From Sulfitobacter guttiformis (GTDB lineage: Bacteria > Pseudomonadota > Alphaproteobacteria > Rhodobacterales > Rhodobacteraceae): a DNA stretch of 64,000 bases. Shown here piece after piece: positions 18,706 through 27,399 of this stretch. A program made the position numbers and the translations under genes. How positions within the stretch are numbered: the stretch's first letter is position 1; each line of letters begins with the position of its first letter. The notes under the pieces were generated by a model, which worked only from the letters and a program-made list of their open reading frames with translations, had not been told where the DNA came from and searched no databases. The stretch is taken from contig NZ_RAQK01000002.1 in the NCBI RefSeq assembly GCF_003610455.1, positions 620,001-684,000 of the forward strand, read 5' to 3'.

Positions 18706-19301
18706 GCCTTCGCTCCGCTCAAACCCAGCCGCATCACCCGAAACCGCTCTATCAATGATGACACACCGAATGGCATACATCCGGCTGCCAATGCCGTATC
18801 ATGGCGGTACTCATAGTAATGTGCGGCCAGCATCAGCACCGCTTGCTGCATATCCGCCGGCACATCGTCCCACTCGGGGCCATATCCGGCCAGAAACCGT
18901 ACGCGTAACTCGCCGCCACTCGCCAGCCTCGGCAGACATGCGCCCCGTGCCCGCAAGCGCGGCAAATGCCCGTCCCGCTCCAACCAAAATACGCTTTCAT
19001 CCACCAGTGTTTGAACGCCACTTCCGGATACCAACTGCACATCGGCAATCACCGTTACGGGCGCCACTGTCAGCGGCAGGGCACAAGACTCTGCTAGCGT
19101 GTGTACCACAAGCGTGAATTCCCGCTCGATCAGCACTTTGCCGGTGCGCGCCTCGACTGCTGCCATTGCAGCACGCAGAAAACTGCCCAGCACCGCGTCC
19201 TGCAACGTGTCCTCGCCAAATCCTGTTCCCATCCGCAGATGCGCCTTGAACGCAGCAATCGGTAGCGCCGCATCCGGCACTGTTGTATCTTCGATCAACA
19301 T
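18702..19301 (-). CDS. GTA g6: head-tail connector/adaptor
   Basis: 199 aa from ATG at 19301 (MLIEDTTVPDAALPI), chosen because this is where gp6-type connector homology begins; the frame continues to 19451 without family features. FKAHLRMG, FLRAAMAAVEARTGKVLIER, FLAGYGPEWDDVPADMQQAV and LAAHYYEYRHD are typical of the phage gp6-like connector that sits under the portal. Confidence 0.9.
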   Translation of the reverse strand: MLIEDTTVPDAALPIAAFKAHLRMGTGFGEDTLQDAVLGSFLRAAMAAVEARTGKVLIEREFTLVVHTLAESCALPLTVAPVTVIADVQLVSGSGVQTLVDESVFWLERDGHLPRLRARGACLPRLASGGELRVRFLAGYGPEWDDVPADMQQAVLMLAAHYYEYRHDTALAAGCMPFGVSSLIERFRVMRLGLSGAKA

Positions 19302-19442
19302 CCCAAAGCCTTTCCAAACTCTCGTATAATTACCGCCCCGACAGGCCGCTCCAAAATTCCGGGCGCATACCCCACCTCCGCATTGCTCGGTCGGAGGGGA
19401 GCAGCTAGACAACACAAAGGGTCGCCAGGGCATGCGCCCGGA

Positions 19443-19464
19443 CCGGAGCATTCACACGCTCCGG
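19443..19464 (-). promoter_or_regulatory. Hairpin behind the GTA capsid gene
   Basis: CCGGAGC (19443-19449) and GCTCCGG (19458-19464) form a 7-bp stem with an 8-base loop, 17 bases after the g5 stop in transcript direction. There is no T-run, so it is more likely to protect the 3' end of capsid mRNA or attenuate read-through than to terminate fully. The surrounding 180-base gap (19302-19480) holds nothing else recognised. Confidence 0.5.
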
Positions 19465-19480
19465 CTTCGGCCAAACCGCT

Positions 19481-20650
19481 TTAGGCTGAACCGAATTTCA
19501 GAAGTTTGATCGCGGCGAAATCGCTCACGTCGCCGCCCACGCGCTTGGTTGCGTAAAACAGGACGTGCGGCTTGGCGCTGAAGGGATCGCGCAGGATGCG
19601 CAGATCGGGACGCTCGGCAATGGTATAGCCTGCATGAAAATCGCCGAACGCCATGGCAAACGCATCCGCCGCCGCATCCGGCATATCTTCGGCGATCAGC
19701 ACAGGATATCCCATCAAACGCGCCGGCTCGCCCGCTGCCAGACCGTCCGACCACAAGAAACGTCCATCCATGTCCTTGAGCTTGCGCACCAGACCAGCAG
19801 TCTTGGAATTCATCACAAAAGACGCATTGGCACGGTACTGCGCACCCAGCGCATAAACCATATCAACGATGGCATCCGGCGTGACATCCCCCGCAACGCC
19901 CGTCGGCACATACCCCAAATTTCCCCAGGCCCAGACATCATTGTCAACGGTGGCATGGGCAAGGAAACCCTTGGGCTTGTCGATACCGTCCCCGTTAATA
20001 AACGCACCGGCCTCGGCACGGGCAAACTTGTCAGCAATACGCCCTGCAAGCCAACCCTCGATGTCAAACGCACTGTCATCCAACAGTCGCTGTGACGCTT
20101 TTGGCAGCGCGCTCAATTCATGCAACTGCACCGTAATGCGGTCAATCTGCGGCGTGTCGCTCTCACCTACGGTCGCGCTCTCGGTGGCCCAACCCGCACC
20201 GACATCAGAATGATCGACCAGCACGTCATAAGACGTGGCCTCGACATTCACGACAGATGCAATTGCACGGATCGAAGCCGTGGTATTCAGCACAGATTTC
20301 ACAATATCGGATGTCTGCGGGTCCACCAGATAGCCACCATCGGAGTTCACAGCCGAAGACAGCGCTTTGCCCTCCAGATGCAGGCCGCGCAGCCCGTCAT
20401 CATCGCCAGAACGCACATAAGCATTGAACGCCTTTTTATGCGGCGCAACCGCCTCCGTAGCACCCGCCAGAGGAGTACGTGCAGCAGTCATTGTTTTACG
20501 GTCCAGCATGTTCATTCGCTCTTCTGTTTGTTGAATTTTTGTTTCAATTCCGGCCTGAAAGCCTTTCATCTGCGCGACAAAGCCGGTCACAGCCCGCCGC
20601 ACATCATCCGCAGGGGAAAGCCCCGCCACGTCTGCCTTGGTATCGCTCAT
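19481..20650 (-). CDS. GTA g5: HK97-fold major capsid protein
   Basis: 389 aa. The N-terminal delta/scaffold-like helix (to about 90) is followed by the HK97 core with LHLEGKALSSAVNSDGGYLV, INVEATSYD-type E-loop and DGRFLWSDGLAAGEPARLMG, then IAERPDLRILRDPFSAKPH near the C-terminus. It forms the GTA head and is the most abundant product of the cluster. It overlaps the protease g4 by four bases. Confidence 0.95.
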   Translation of the reverse strand: MSDTKADVAGLSPADDVRRAVTGFVAQMKGFQAGIETKIQQTEERMNMLDRKTMTAARTPLAGATEAVAPHKKAFNAYVRSGDDDGLRGLHLEGKALSSAVNSDGGYLVDPQTSDIVKSVLNTTASIRAIASVVNVEATSYDVLVDHSDVGAGWATESATVGESDTPQIDRITVQLHELSALPKASQRLLDDSAFDIEGWLAGRIADKFARAEAGAFINGDGIDKPKGFLAHATVDNDVWAWGNLGYVPTGVAGDVTPDAIVDMVYALGAQYRANASFVMNSKTAGLVRKLKDMDGRFLWSDGLAAGEPARLMGYPVLIAEDMPDAAADAFAMAFGDFHAGYTIAERPDLRILRDPFSAKPHVLFYATKRVGGDVSDFAAIKLLKFGSA

Positions 20651-21288
20651 CTTGCGTTCCCCTTCTGGTTGCCAACGCAGGAGCAGATGTCAGCCGCAGC
20701 CGCATCAAAAACCCCTGCCATCTCGCGCAGGACGTCACCAACACGCACAAAACTGTCCGCCTTCGCTCCTACCCGCGCACTGGGAAGCATCGGGAATGTC
20801 ACCAGCGACACCTCCCAAAGCTCCAGTTCCTGCAAGAGCCGCTGGCCCTTGGTATTCTTGGCGGCTTTCACCGTGCGGTAGCCGATCGACAGCCCATCAA
20901 TTGCGCCCGCTTCAATCAGCGCGATTGCCTCGCGCCCCTTCTCGACAGACTGCAAAATGCGCCCCTTGACGAACAATCCACGCCCGTCCTCGCGCACCTC
21001 GTCCCATACGCCAATCGGCTGCGCCGGATCATGCTGCCACAGCATCTTAACCCCGCGGCCCGCCGCCTTCAGCGCCATCAGGCTCGCCCCATAGGCGCCG
21101 CGCTGGACCACGTCATTGCCCTGGTCGACCGCGTCGAAAAAGCTGGCATAGCCCTTGATCTCGACACCATCCTCAACCTTTGCGACCTCGTCGAACTGCA
21201 CAAACTTGCGTTCGAGAGCGCCGCAAAAGCTGGACAAACCTCGCTCGGCCTCCGCACTGCGTGCGAAGTCATTTCTACTCATATCCAT
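20647..21288 (-). CDS. GTA g4: HK97-family prohead protease
   Basis: 213 aa. IKGYASFFDAVDQGNDVVQRGAY is the family start motif. MLWQHDPAQPIGVWDEV carries the catalytic His, and LSIGYRTVKA carries the catalytic Ser region. It cleaves the capsid N-terminal arm during head maturation. It starts 25 bases after g3.5. Confidence 0.94.
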   Translation of the reverse strand: MDMSRNDFARSAEAERGLSSFCGALERKFVQFDEVAKVEDGVEIKGYASFFDAVDQGNDVVQRGAYGASLMALKAAGRGVKMLWQHDPAQPIGVWDEVREDGRGLFVKGRILQSVEKGREAIALIEAGAIDGLSIGYRTVKAAKNTKGQRLLQELELWEVSLVTFPMLPSARVGAKADSFVRVGDVLREMAGVFDAAAADICSCVGNQKGNAR

Positions 21289-21312
21289 GGATAATCTCCC
21301 GTTGTTCCTAAC

Positions 21313-21540
21313 TCAGCCCAGCGGTGCAACTTCCAGAAATGTCTGCACTACTTTCGCCAAAATCACTGCCGCGACCCCGTAAACCGCCAGCCACAGCCGC
21401 CGCTCCAAGCGCTCCATCATCATCTCGATCCGATCGAGCCGCATATTTAAATTTGCGAAATGGATGGCACTTACCTGCTCATGCGCCTGCAACCGCATTC
21501 CTGGCGCACATTGAAATCGCTCGACGGGTAGCTCACTCAT
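21313..21540 (-). CDS. GTA g3.5: head formation protein (RCAP_rcc01685-like)
   Basis: 75 aa. A helical N-terminal half (MRLDRIEMMMERLERRLW) is followed by one hydrophobic segment (LAVYGVAAVILAKVVQTFLE). Size, topology and position between the portal and protease match the small g3.5 protein of RcGTA that is needed for head formation. It overlaps the portal gene by eight bases. Confidence 0.85.
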   Translation of the reverse strand: MSELPVERFQCAPGMRLQAHEQVSAIHFANLNMRLDRIEMMMERLERRLWLAVYGVAAVILAKVVQTFLEVAPLG

Positions 21541-22702
21541 CCGTCGCAGCCACCGGAAGGCCCAGCAATACCCGCTTCTCCGCCTCCGTCAGGAATTCCG
21601 CACCTGCAACACGCGCCCATTGCGCATCGCGTTCGGCACTCAATGCAGGCACCTGATCAAGATCCGGCTTGAGTTCGACAACCTCGCCGGTAAAGCCCGA
21701 GAGCCAGTGCGACAGAACAGCCGTCACACGGCTCGCAAGTGGCAGCACGGTAAGACGGTAAAACGCACGGTGCGCCTCTTGATAGTTTGCATAGGTCGCA
21801 TCGCCCGCGATTCCGATCAGCATCGGCGGCACACCAAAGGCCAATGCAATCTCGCGTGCGGCCGATTCCTTTGTCTTCTGGAATTCCATATCCGACGGCG
21901 AGAAACCCATCGGCTTCCAGTCAAGGCCGCCCTCCAACAGCATGGGCCGCCCCGCATTACGTGCGCCCTGATGGTGGCTCTCCATTTCACTTACCAACCG
22001 CTCATATTGCTCGGTGCTCAATGATCCCTGTCCCTCGGCACCCTTATAGATGATCGCGCCCGAGGGACGCGCCGCATTATCCAACAGTGCCTTGCTCCAA
22101 CGCGAAGCAGAATTGTGCACATCAATCGCCGTCGCCGCCGCCTGCATCGGGCTGAAACCGTAATGATCATCTTGCGGATGGAAATTGCGCACATGACAAA
22201 TCGGGGTGCCCTGTGTCGCATCAAACCGATGCTTGCGCCCGCCCACCGCATATTCATATGCCACAGGCCAGCCATCCGCTCCGGGCACCACAGACATCCG
22301 GTCAGACCGCAGCACATGCAGCTCAATCGGCACACCCGCATCCGCGCCCACCGCCTCTACATACGCATTGCCAGACAACAGTAGCTGCGCATAAAGCGCC
22401 TCCAGCAGCTCCGCCCGCCCTTGTGCGCCATTCGGACGAGTGATCAGCCCCAGCACAGGATGCTTGTCAAACCGCTGCTCGGCATCCTGCAGCACCAAAG
22501 GCAGCGCCGCCGCTGCTTCCGCAATCAGCTTGACCGAGCGGAACCCGACCGGATTGCCAGCAAATCCAGTCCGCGTCAGCGATACCGTGTCGCGCGGGCT
22601 CCATGCGACACGCCCCCACGTCTGCACTCCCACAACACGCCCTGTCGCAGAGGCCTTGGCCTCCGCTACTTCAACCGTACCGCGCTTCAGAAAATCAAAC
22701 AC
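21533..22702 (-). CDS. GTA g3: HK97-type portal protein
   Basis: 389 aa from GTG at 22702 (encoding VFDFLKRGTVE), which has GAGGAGAG five bases ahead. The frame extends to 22864, but that stretch crosses the terminator at 22833-22853 and looks non-coding. TGFAGNPVGFRSVKLIAEAA, LLLSGNAYVEAVG, HVRNFHPQDDHYGFSPMQAA and FGVPPMLIGIAGDATYANYQ are portal signatures. The dodecameric portal is the DNA entry and exit channel of the GTA head. Confidence 0.93.
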   Translation of the reverse strand: MFDFLKRGTVEVAEAKASATGRVVGVQTWGRVAWSPRDTVSLTRTGFAGNPVGFRSVKLIAEAAAALPLVLQDAEQRFDKHPVLGLITRPNGAQGRAELLEALYAQLLLSGNAYVEAVGADAGVPIELHVLRSDRMSVVPGADGWPVAYEYAVGGRKHRFDATQGTPICHVRNFHPQDDHYGFSPMQAAATAIDVHNSASRWSKALLDNAARPSGAIIYKGAEGQGSLSTEQYERLVSEMESHHQGARNAGRPMLLEGGLDWKPMGFSPSDMEFQKTKESAAREIALAFGVPPMLIGIAGDATYANYQEAHRAFYRLTVLPLASRVTAVLSHWLSGFTGEVVELKPDLDQVPALSAERDAQWARVAGAEFLTEAEKRVLLGLPVAATDE

Positions 22703-22832
22703 CCATGCTCTCCTCATCCCATGTCCCGTGACAGCACCGCTGCCCCATCGCTCTTGAAAACAAACTGCCACCAAAGGATTAAACCTGCCGGACCAGACCG
22801 CTCGCTTGCTGCGCAACACCCTCCACGCCAAC

Positions 22833-22853
22833 AAAAAAGGGGCCAAAGGCCCC
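22833..22853 (-). terminator. Rho-independent terminator between GTA g2 and g3
   Basis: Read on the minus strand: stem GGGGCC / GGCCCC with loop TTT, then TTTTTT. It lies 27 bases after the terminase stop and about 130 bases before the portal start. This would separate the DNA-packaging genes g1-g2 from the head and tail genes, or at least reduce read-through. Confidence 0.8.
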
Positions 22854-22879
22854 CTTTCTCGCATTATATCCCCAAGCTT

Positions 22880-24292
22880 TTACAGTATCCGCACGCCCGG
22901 CTGCCGCCATGTCGCGGCGGGCTCTATCATCAATTCGTGTAAGGCCCAGACAAGTGCATCAACTCGGTCGGGTGATCCGCTGCCCTCGTATCCGCGCCGC
23001 GTCATCCGGCACATCTGATCCTCAAGTTGATCGAGGCCTGCCACATGGCGCACGCGTCCCTGCTCATATAGCGCGGCCACCGGTTCGGCCCTCGCAACCT
23101 TGCCACGCGTCGCATGAACACCTTTATATGGGACTAGCGGGTCTACTTGCCGGATAACCTCCCGCACCATCTGCCCCCCTTGATTAACCTCAGCCACCAG
23201 CCGGTCAGCGCCAAAGCGCTGCATCGCCGCGATCGCGGCCTGCGCCCAACCGCTCGGCCCCATGCCCGTTACAGTGCAATCAGCCAGCACAAAAGCGCGC
23301 CAGTCCTGCGGCGACCCACTGCATTGTACGCCGGCTACAACAATTCCGCACTCATCCGCAGAGGCCCCGGACGTCGTCGCAGGGTCCACGGCCACGACAA
23401 TTCGGTCCAGCTGAGGCACGTCAGTTGCACGGTTCGCCTCCAGCATGGCAGATGTCCACAGCGCCCCCTCCGCATCTGACAATAAAACACCGTCCAACTC
23501 CTGACGTCCAAGTCGTGTACCGCGGTACCGCGCCCGCACTTCCTCCAAAAATGATGCGGCAAGATGCGCACGGTTCGCCTCGGTCGCTGCATGCGTCACA
23601 ACTGTAGATGGCGATTTTAGCAGTGTTTTCAACACATCCACATTGCGCGGCGTCGTCGTGACACAGACCTGCGGACGCTCGCCCAGCCGCAGCGCAAATT
23701 GCAGCATATCCCACGTGTCTTGCGCCTTTTTCCACTTGGCCAACTCGTCAACCCATGCCGCATCGAACTGCGGGCCCCGCAGCCCCTCGGGGTCATGTGC
23801 GGAATGAACTGTAGCTACAGCACCATTTGGCCATACCAGACGCTTTCGCGTAGCCTCCCAATCAGGCCGCCGATCCGCAGGTGAACAAGCCAGTATCCCG
23901 CTATCGCCGAAAATCATCACTTCGCGCACCTGCTCAATGGTCTCACCCACCAACGCCAGACGGGCGCATCGCCCCGCATCCAAAGGTCGGGAACCCTCCA
24001 TCAAACTGCGCACCCACTCTGCACCCGCACGGGTCTTACCCGCGCCACGCCCCCCCATAATCACCCAAGACCGCCAATTGCCTTCGGGGGGCAATTGGTG
24101 TGGCATTGCCCAAAAATCAAAAAGGTAAGGGAGAGCGCGAAGCTCCCCCTCGTCGAGTTCATTCAGGAACCCCTCCTGGATCGATGGCGCAGCGGAGCTG
24201 ATCAAGCTTGCACCCGATATCAACCCGCGCTTTGTCCATGTCGAGGGCATAGCCGCCCCGCGCAATTCCGGCTTTTCTGTTTCGGCAGTCAT
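22880..24292 (-). CDS. GTA g2: terminase large subunit (DNA-packaging ATPase/nuclease)
   Basis: Up to 470 aa. Walker A is GGRGAGKTRAG; an acidic Walker B-like WVDELAKWK follows. The C-terminal nuclease part includes VAVDPATTSG and DALVWALHEL. It pumps and cuts genomic DNA to fill the GTA head. The start is uncertain: ATG at 24292 gives a 134-base overlap with g1, ATG at 24250 gives less, and TTG at 24205 less still, none with a strong ribosome site. The family-like part begins around FLNELDEGELRALPYLF. Confidence 0.93.
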   Translation of the reverse strand: MTAETEKPELRGAAMPSTWTKRGLISGASLISSAAPSIQEGFLNELDEGELRALPYLFDFWAMPHQLPPEGNWRSWVIMGGRGAGKTRAGAEWVRSLMEGSRPLDAGRCARLALVGETIEQVREVMIFGDSGILACSPADRRPDWEATRKRLVWPNGAVATVHSAHDPEGLRGPQFDAAWVDELAKWKKAQDTWDMLQFALRLGERPQVCVTTTPRNVDVLKTLLKSPSTVVTHAATEANRAHLAASFLEEVRARYRGTRLGRQELDGVLLSDAEGALWTSAMLEANRATDVPQLDRIVVAVDPATTSGASADECGIVVAGVQCSGSPQDWRAFVLADCTVTGMGPSGWAQAAIAAMQRFGADRLVAEVNQGGQMVREVIRQVDPLVPYKGVHATRGKVARAEPVAALYEQGRVRHVAGLDQLEDQMCRMTRRGYEGSGSPDRVDALVWALHELMIEPAATWRQPGVRIL

Positions 24293-24509
24293 TCAAGATC
24301 AATCCCGCTTTTTGGCACCGCCCGACCGCATCCGTAAGTTGGACAAAAGTTTTGGCAGACGCCGTTGCATCGATTTCCTCTCCGGCTATGGCCCGTTTCT
24401 TCAGGCTCTCTAACGCTTCTCGTAACTCGGCAAGGGTGACCTGAACGGAAGCATACATCGCCTCCGCATGGGCCAACTCGTCAAGTTGTGGCACCGGTTG
24501 GGTTGTCAT
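24159..24509 (-). CDS. GTA g1: probable small terminase subunit
   Basis: 116 aa, first gene of the GTA cluster. It is largely helical, with TLAELREALESLKKRAIAGE and a second helix pair around TFVQLTDAVGRCQKAG. Position, size and helical character agree with RcGTA g1, described as a small terminase that lacks specific DNA recognition so that the host genome is packaged at random. Identification rests mainly on context. Its ATG has only 45 bases before the mltG terminator. Confidence 0.8.
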   Translation of the reverse strand: MTTQPVPQLDELAHAEAMYASVQVTLAELREALESLKKRAIAGEEIDATASAKTFVQLTDAVGRCQKAGLILNDCRNRKAGIARGGYALDMDKARVDIGCKLDQLRCAIDPGGVPE

Positions 24510-24554
24510 TAGTTATCGGTCCTTTCGCTCGGATTCCTCCAATCGAAAGACATG

Positions 24555-24586
24555 AAAAAGCGGCCCCACCTGAGTGCCGGGGCCGC
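24555..24586 (-). terminator. Terminator between mltG and the GTA cluster
   Basis: On the minus strand GCGGCCCC pairs with GGGGCCGC across an 11-base loop, followed by TTTTT. It should end transcription from fabF-mltG and isolate the GTA operon from housekeeping read-through. Only 45 bases lie between it and the g1 ATG. Confidence 0.88.
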
Positions 24587-24681
24587 CCCCCAAATCTCCT
24601 AGCATGAGACTTGGTCTATCAGATCACTATGAACGCTGCGTCACGTCTGCGCACTCCTCAGACGCAACGGCAAGGACGATA

Positions 24682-25872
24682 TCAGTCGGTCCCGCCACCG
24701 GTTGAAGCATTGCCCGCCGCAGCAGCGCCTTGCTCCGCTTCGATCTTGCGCCACGCAGCAACGTTTCGGTTGTGCTCGTCGAGGGTAACCGCAAAAGCAT
24801 GCCCGCCGGTACCATCCGCCACAAAGAAAATATACGGAGTCTCGTCAGGTTGCGCTGCTGCCATCAGGCTTGCCCGTCCAGGGTTGGCAATCGGCGTGGG
24901 CGGCAGACCCGGAATGACATAGGTGTTGTAAGGCGTTTCGCCGCGCAACTCGCTGCGCCGCAATCCGCGGCCCAACACGCCTTCGCCACGGGTAATGCCA
25001 TAAATCACCGTTGGGTCAGTTTGAAGCCGCATACCCTGGTTGATCCGGTTAACAAACACACTCGCCACCTGACGCCGTTCGTCTGCGACACCGGTTTCCT
25101 TCTCCACAATAGAAGCTAGTATCAGCAGCTCCTCAGGGGAATTGATCGGCAAGTCATCGGCCCGCGCTTCCCACGCAGCGGCGAGCAATGTCTCCTGCGC
25201 AGCTTGCATCCGCGCGAGGAGTGCACCGCGATCATCGCCCTTTCGCACCTCATAGCTATCCGGTGCCAATGCACCCTCGGCAGGCACTGCAGGCGCCGGA
25301 CCGTCCATAATATCCATGTTGGAAATGGCACTCACCACCTGCCAGCTTGTCACACCTTCCGCCACGGCAATACGGAACCGGACATCCGCCTTGTCACGGG
25401 TTTCCTCATATTCCGCAGGCACTTCATCCTCGCCCAACGTATAGGTCGCAAGCTCGTCAAAACGGTTAGTCGCTGGATCCAGCTCACGCACCTGAACACT
25501 TACACGCGTCACCCCAATGCGGTAGACAATCTCGGTGCCACAGGTGCTTGCCCCGCCGCGCGTGATTACATCCACAATGTCTTTCATCGTCGCGTTTGGC
25601 TCGATCAGGAAACTTCCAGCTTTCAACTCGCCAGTCTTGTCTTCGTAATCCGCACCAATCCGCAGAATGGCGGCAGAAGTGACTGCTCCCTGATCCGCCA
25701 GATCCTTGCTGACACGGCGCATGTTACTCCCGCTTTTGACCTGCACACAAACCGCTTCGGTTAGCGGGCCTGGCGTATCATACTGGGCCTTGCCCCATAT
25801 AATCACGCCACCAACTAAAAACAGCGCAACCACTAGAAATGTCATGGCATTGGCCGCGATGTGACGCCACAT
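24682..25872 (-). CDS. mltG: Endolytic murein transglycosylase MltG
   Basis: 396 aa. One N-terminal membrane helix (about 8-28) precedes a LysM-like subdomain and the YceG catalytic domain, whose signature is LILASIVEKETG (catalytic Glu) followed by RRQVASVFVNRINQGMRLQT and PTVIYG. MltG cuts nascent glycan strands and sets their length. Its ATG directly abuts the fabF stop (TAGATG), an arrangement often seen in proteobacteria (fabF-mltG). Confidence 0.95.
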   Translation of the reverse strand: MWRHIAANAMTFLVVALFLVGGVIIWGKAQYDTPGPLTEAVCVQVKSGSNMRRVSKDLADQGAVTSAAILRIGADYEDKTGELKAGSFLIEPNATMKDIVDVITRGGASTCGTEIVYRIGVTRVSVQVRELDPATNRFDELATYTLGEDEVPAEYEETRDKADVRFRIAVAEGVTSWQVVSAISNMDIMDGPAPAVPAEGALAPDSYEVRKGDDRGALLARMQAAQETLLAAAWEARADDLPINSPEELLILASIVEKETGVADERRQVASVFVNRINQGMRLQTDPTVIYGITRGEGVLGRGLRRSELRGETPYNTYVIPGLPPTPIANPGRASLMAAAQPDETPYIFFVADGTGGHAFAVTLDEHNRNVAAWRKIEAEQGAAAAGNASTGGGTD

Positions 25873-27132
25873 CTAATCAACCTTCCCGAAAAGCACGCTC
25901 GCGTTGGTTCCACCAAAACCGAATGAATTGCTCAGCGCCACCTTGATCTCGCGCTTGACGGGTGCGTTTGCAGCCAGATCAATCTTCGTCTCGACCGCCA
26001 AGTTATCAAGGTTGATCGTCGGCGGCGCAATCTGGTCACGGATCGCAAGGATCGAAAAAATCGCTTCTATCGCCCCCGCAGCCCCCAACAAATGGCCCGT
26101 TGCAGACTTGGTCGAGGACATCGTTACTTTGCCCGCATGCTCCCCCATCATCCGCTCCACAGCGCCCAATTCGATGGTGTCCGCCATGGTCGATGTGCCA
26201 TGCGCGTTGATATAGTCGATGTCCCTGGGCTCCAGCCCGGCGTGGCGCAGCGCAGAGCGCATGGACCGCTCTCCACCTTCGCCATCCTCGGAAGGTGCGG
26301 TGATGTGGTAGGCATCGCCAGACAGTCCATAGCCGATCACCTCGGCATAAATTTTTGCGCCACGCGCTTTTGCATGCTCATATTCCTCTAGCACGACAAT
26401 CCCTGCGCCCTCGCCCATGACGAAACCGTCGCGGTCCGTATCATAGGGGCGGCTGGCTTTTTTGGGGTCATCGCCGCGCTTGGTGCTCAGCGCTTTGCAC
26501 GCGTTGAAGCCCGCAATCCCTATTTCGCAAATTGCCGCTTCCGCGCCGCCCGCCACCATCACATCCGCATCCCCGAACATGATCAGACGGCTGGCATCAC
26601 CAATTGCATGCGCGCCGGTGGAACAAGCCGTAACCACAGAATGGTTCGGCCCCTTGAAACCGTAGCGGATCGAGACCTGTCCAGAGATCAGGTTGATCAG
26701 CGCACCAGGCACAAAGAACGGGCTGACCCGTTTGGGGCCCTTCTCGGCCATCATCACGGCGGTGTTCGCAATCGAATTCAGTCCCCCAATACCAGAGCCG
26801 ATGAGCACGCCTGTGCGTTCAAGGCTCTCGCGATCCGTGGGTTGCCATCCGGCATCCTCGACGGCCTGTTGTGCGGCGGCCAGACCGAACATGATAAAAG
26901 TATCGACCTTTCGCTGGTCCTTGGGCTCCATATATTTGTCGGCGTTAAATGTACCATCCGTCCCATCACCCAAGGGCACCTCGCAGGCATACTGCGTGAC
27001 GCAGCGGCTCGCGTCAAAGCCGGTAATGGGCCCCGCACCCGACTGACAGTCAAGGATCCGCTTCCAGCTTTCCTCGACTCCGTCCGCTAACGGTGTAACC
27101 AAACCCAGTCCTGTAACGACAACTCTGCGCAT
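25873..27132 (-). CDS. fabF: 3-oxoacyl-[acyl-carrier-protein] synthase II
   Basis: 419 aa, full length. It condenses malonyl-ACP with acyl-ACP during chain elongation. The Cys-His-His triad is visible in VVTACSTGAHAIG, INAHGTSTMADT and KSATGHLLGAAGA; NSFGFGGTNASVLF closes the fold. It is separated from acpP by a GNAT gene, whereas in many bacteria acpP-fabF are adjacent. It forms an operon with mltG. Confidence 0.97.
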   Translation of the reverse strand: MRRVVVTGLGLVTPLADGVEESWKRILDCQSGAGPITGFDASRCVTQYACEVPLGDGTDGTFNADKYMEPKDQRKVDTFIMFGLAAAQQAVEDAGWQPTDRESLERTGVLIGSGIGGLNSIANTAVMMAEKGPKRVSPFFVPGALINLISGQVSIRYGFKGPNHSVVTACSTGAHAIGDASRLIMFGDADVMVAGGAEAAICEIGIAGFNACKALSTKRGDDPKKASRPYDTDRDGFVMGEGAGIVVLEEYEHAKARGAKIYAEVIGYGLSGDAYHITAPSEDGEGGERSMRSALRHAGLEPRDIDYINAHGTSTMADTIELGAVERMMGEHAGKVTMSSTKSATGHLLGAAGAIEAIFSILAIRDQIAPPTINLDNLAVETKIDLAANAPVKREIKVALSNSFGFGGTNASVLFGKVD

Positions 27133-27399
27133 ATGCCCTGCCCTTTTGTGTGCTCGTGCTTGATTTGGCTATACCTTGCAGGCGGCCCATTGTTCAAGTC
27201 TCGGGCGCCAGACCGGCAGAATTACCCCGAAAGGCTAACAGCAACATTTCCGGACTAAAGCTGCCGCAAGCTTCGGGACAAGGATATAGACGCCCGAGCC
27301 TGCAGATCCCTAAAAATACGCGGGCAACCACAGGCAGAACCAGCGCCGGAATAGTCGTGCCTAGATAGCGCCGCTATCGCTGCACCAACGTGGGACGGC

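Noticed and set aside
20479..21294. 271-codon forward frame opposite GTA g4-g5
   Set aside because: Antisense to capsid and protease genes that are fully explained by HK97 homology.
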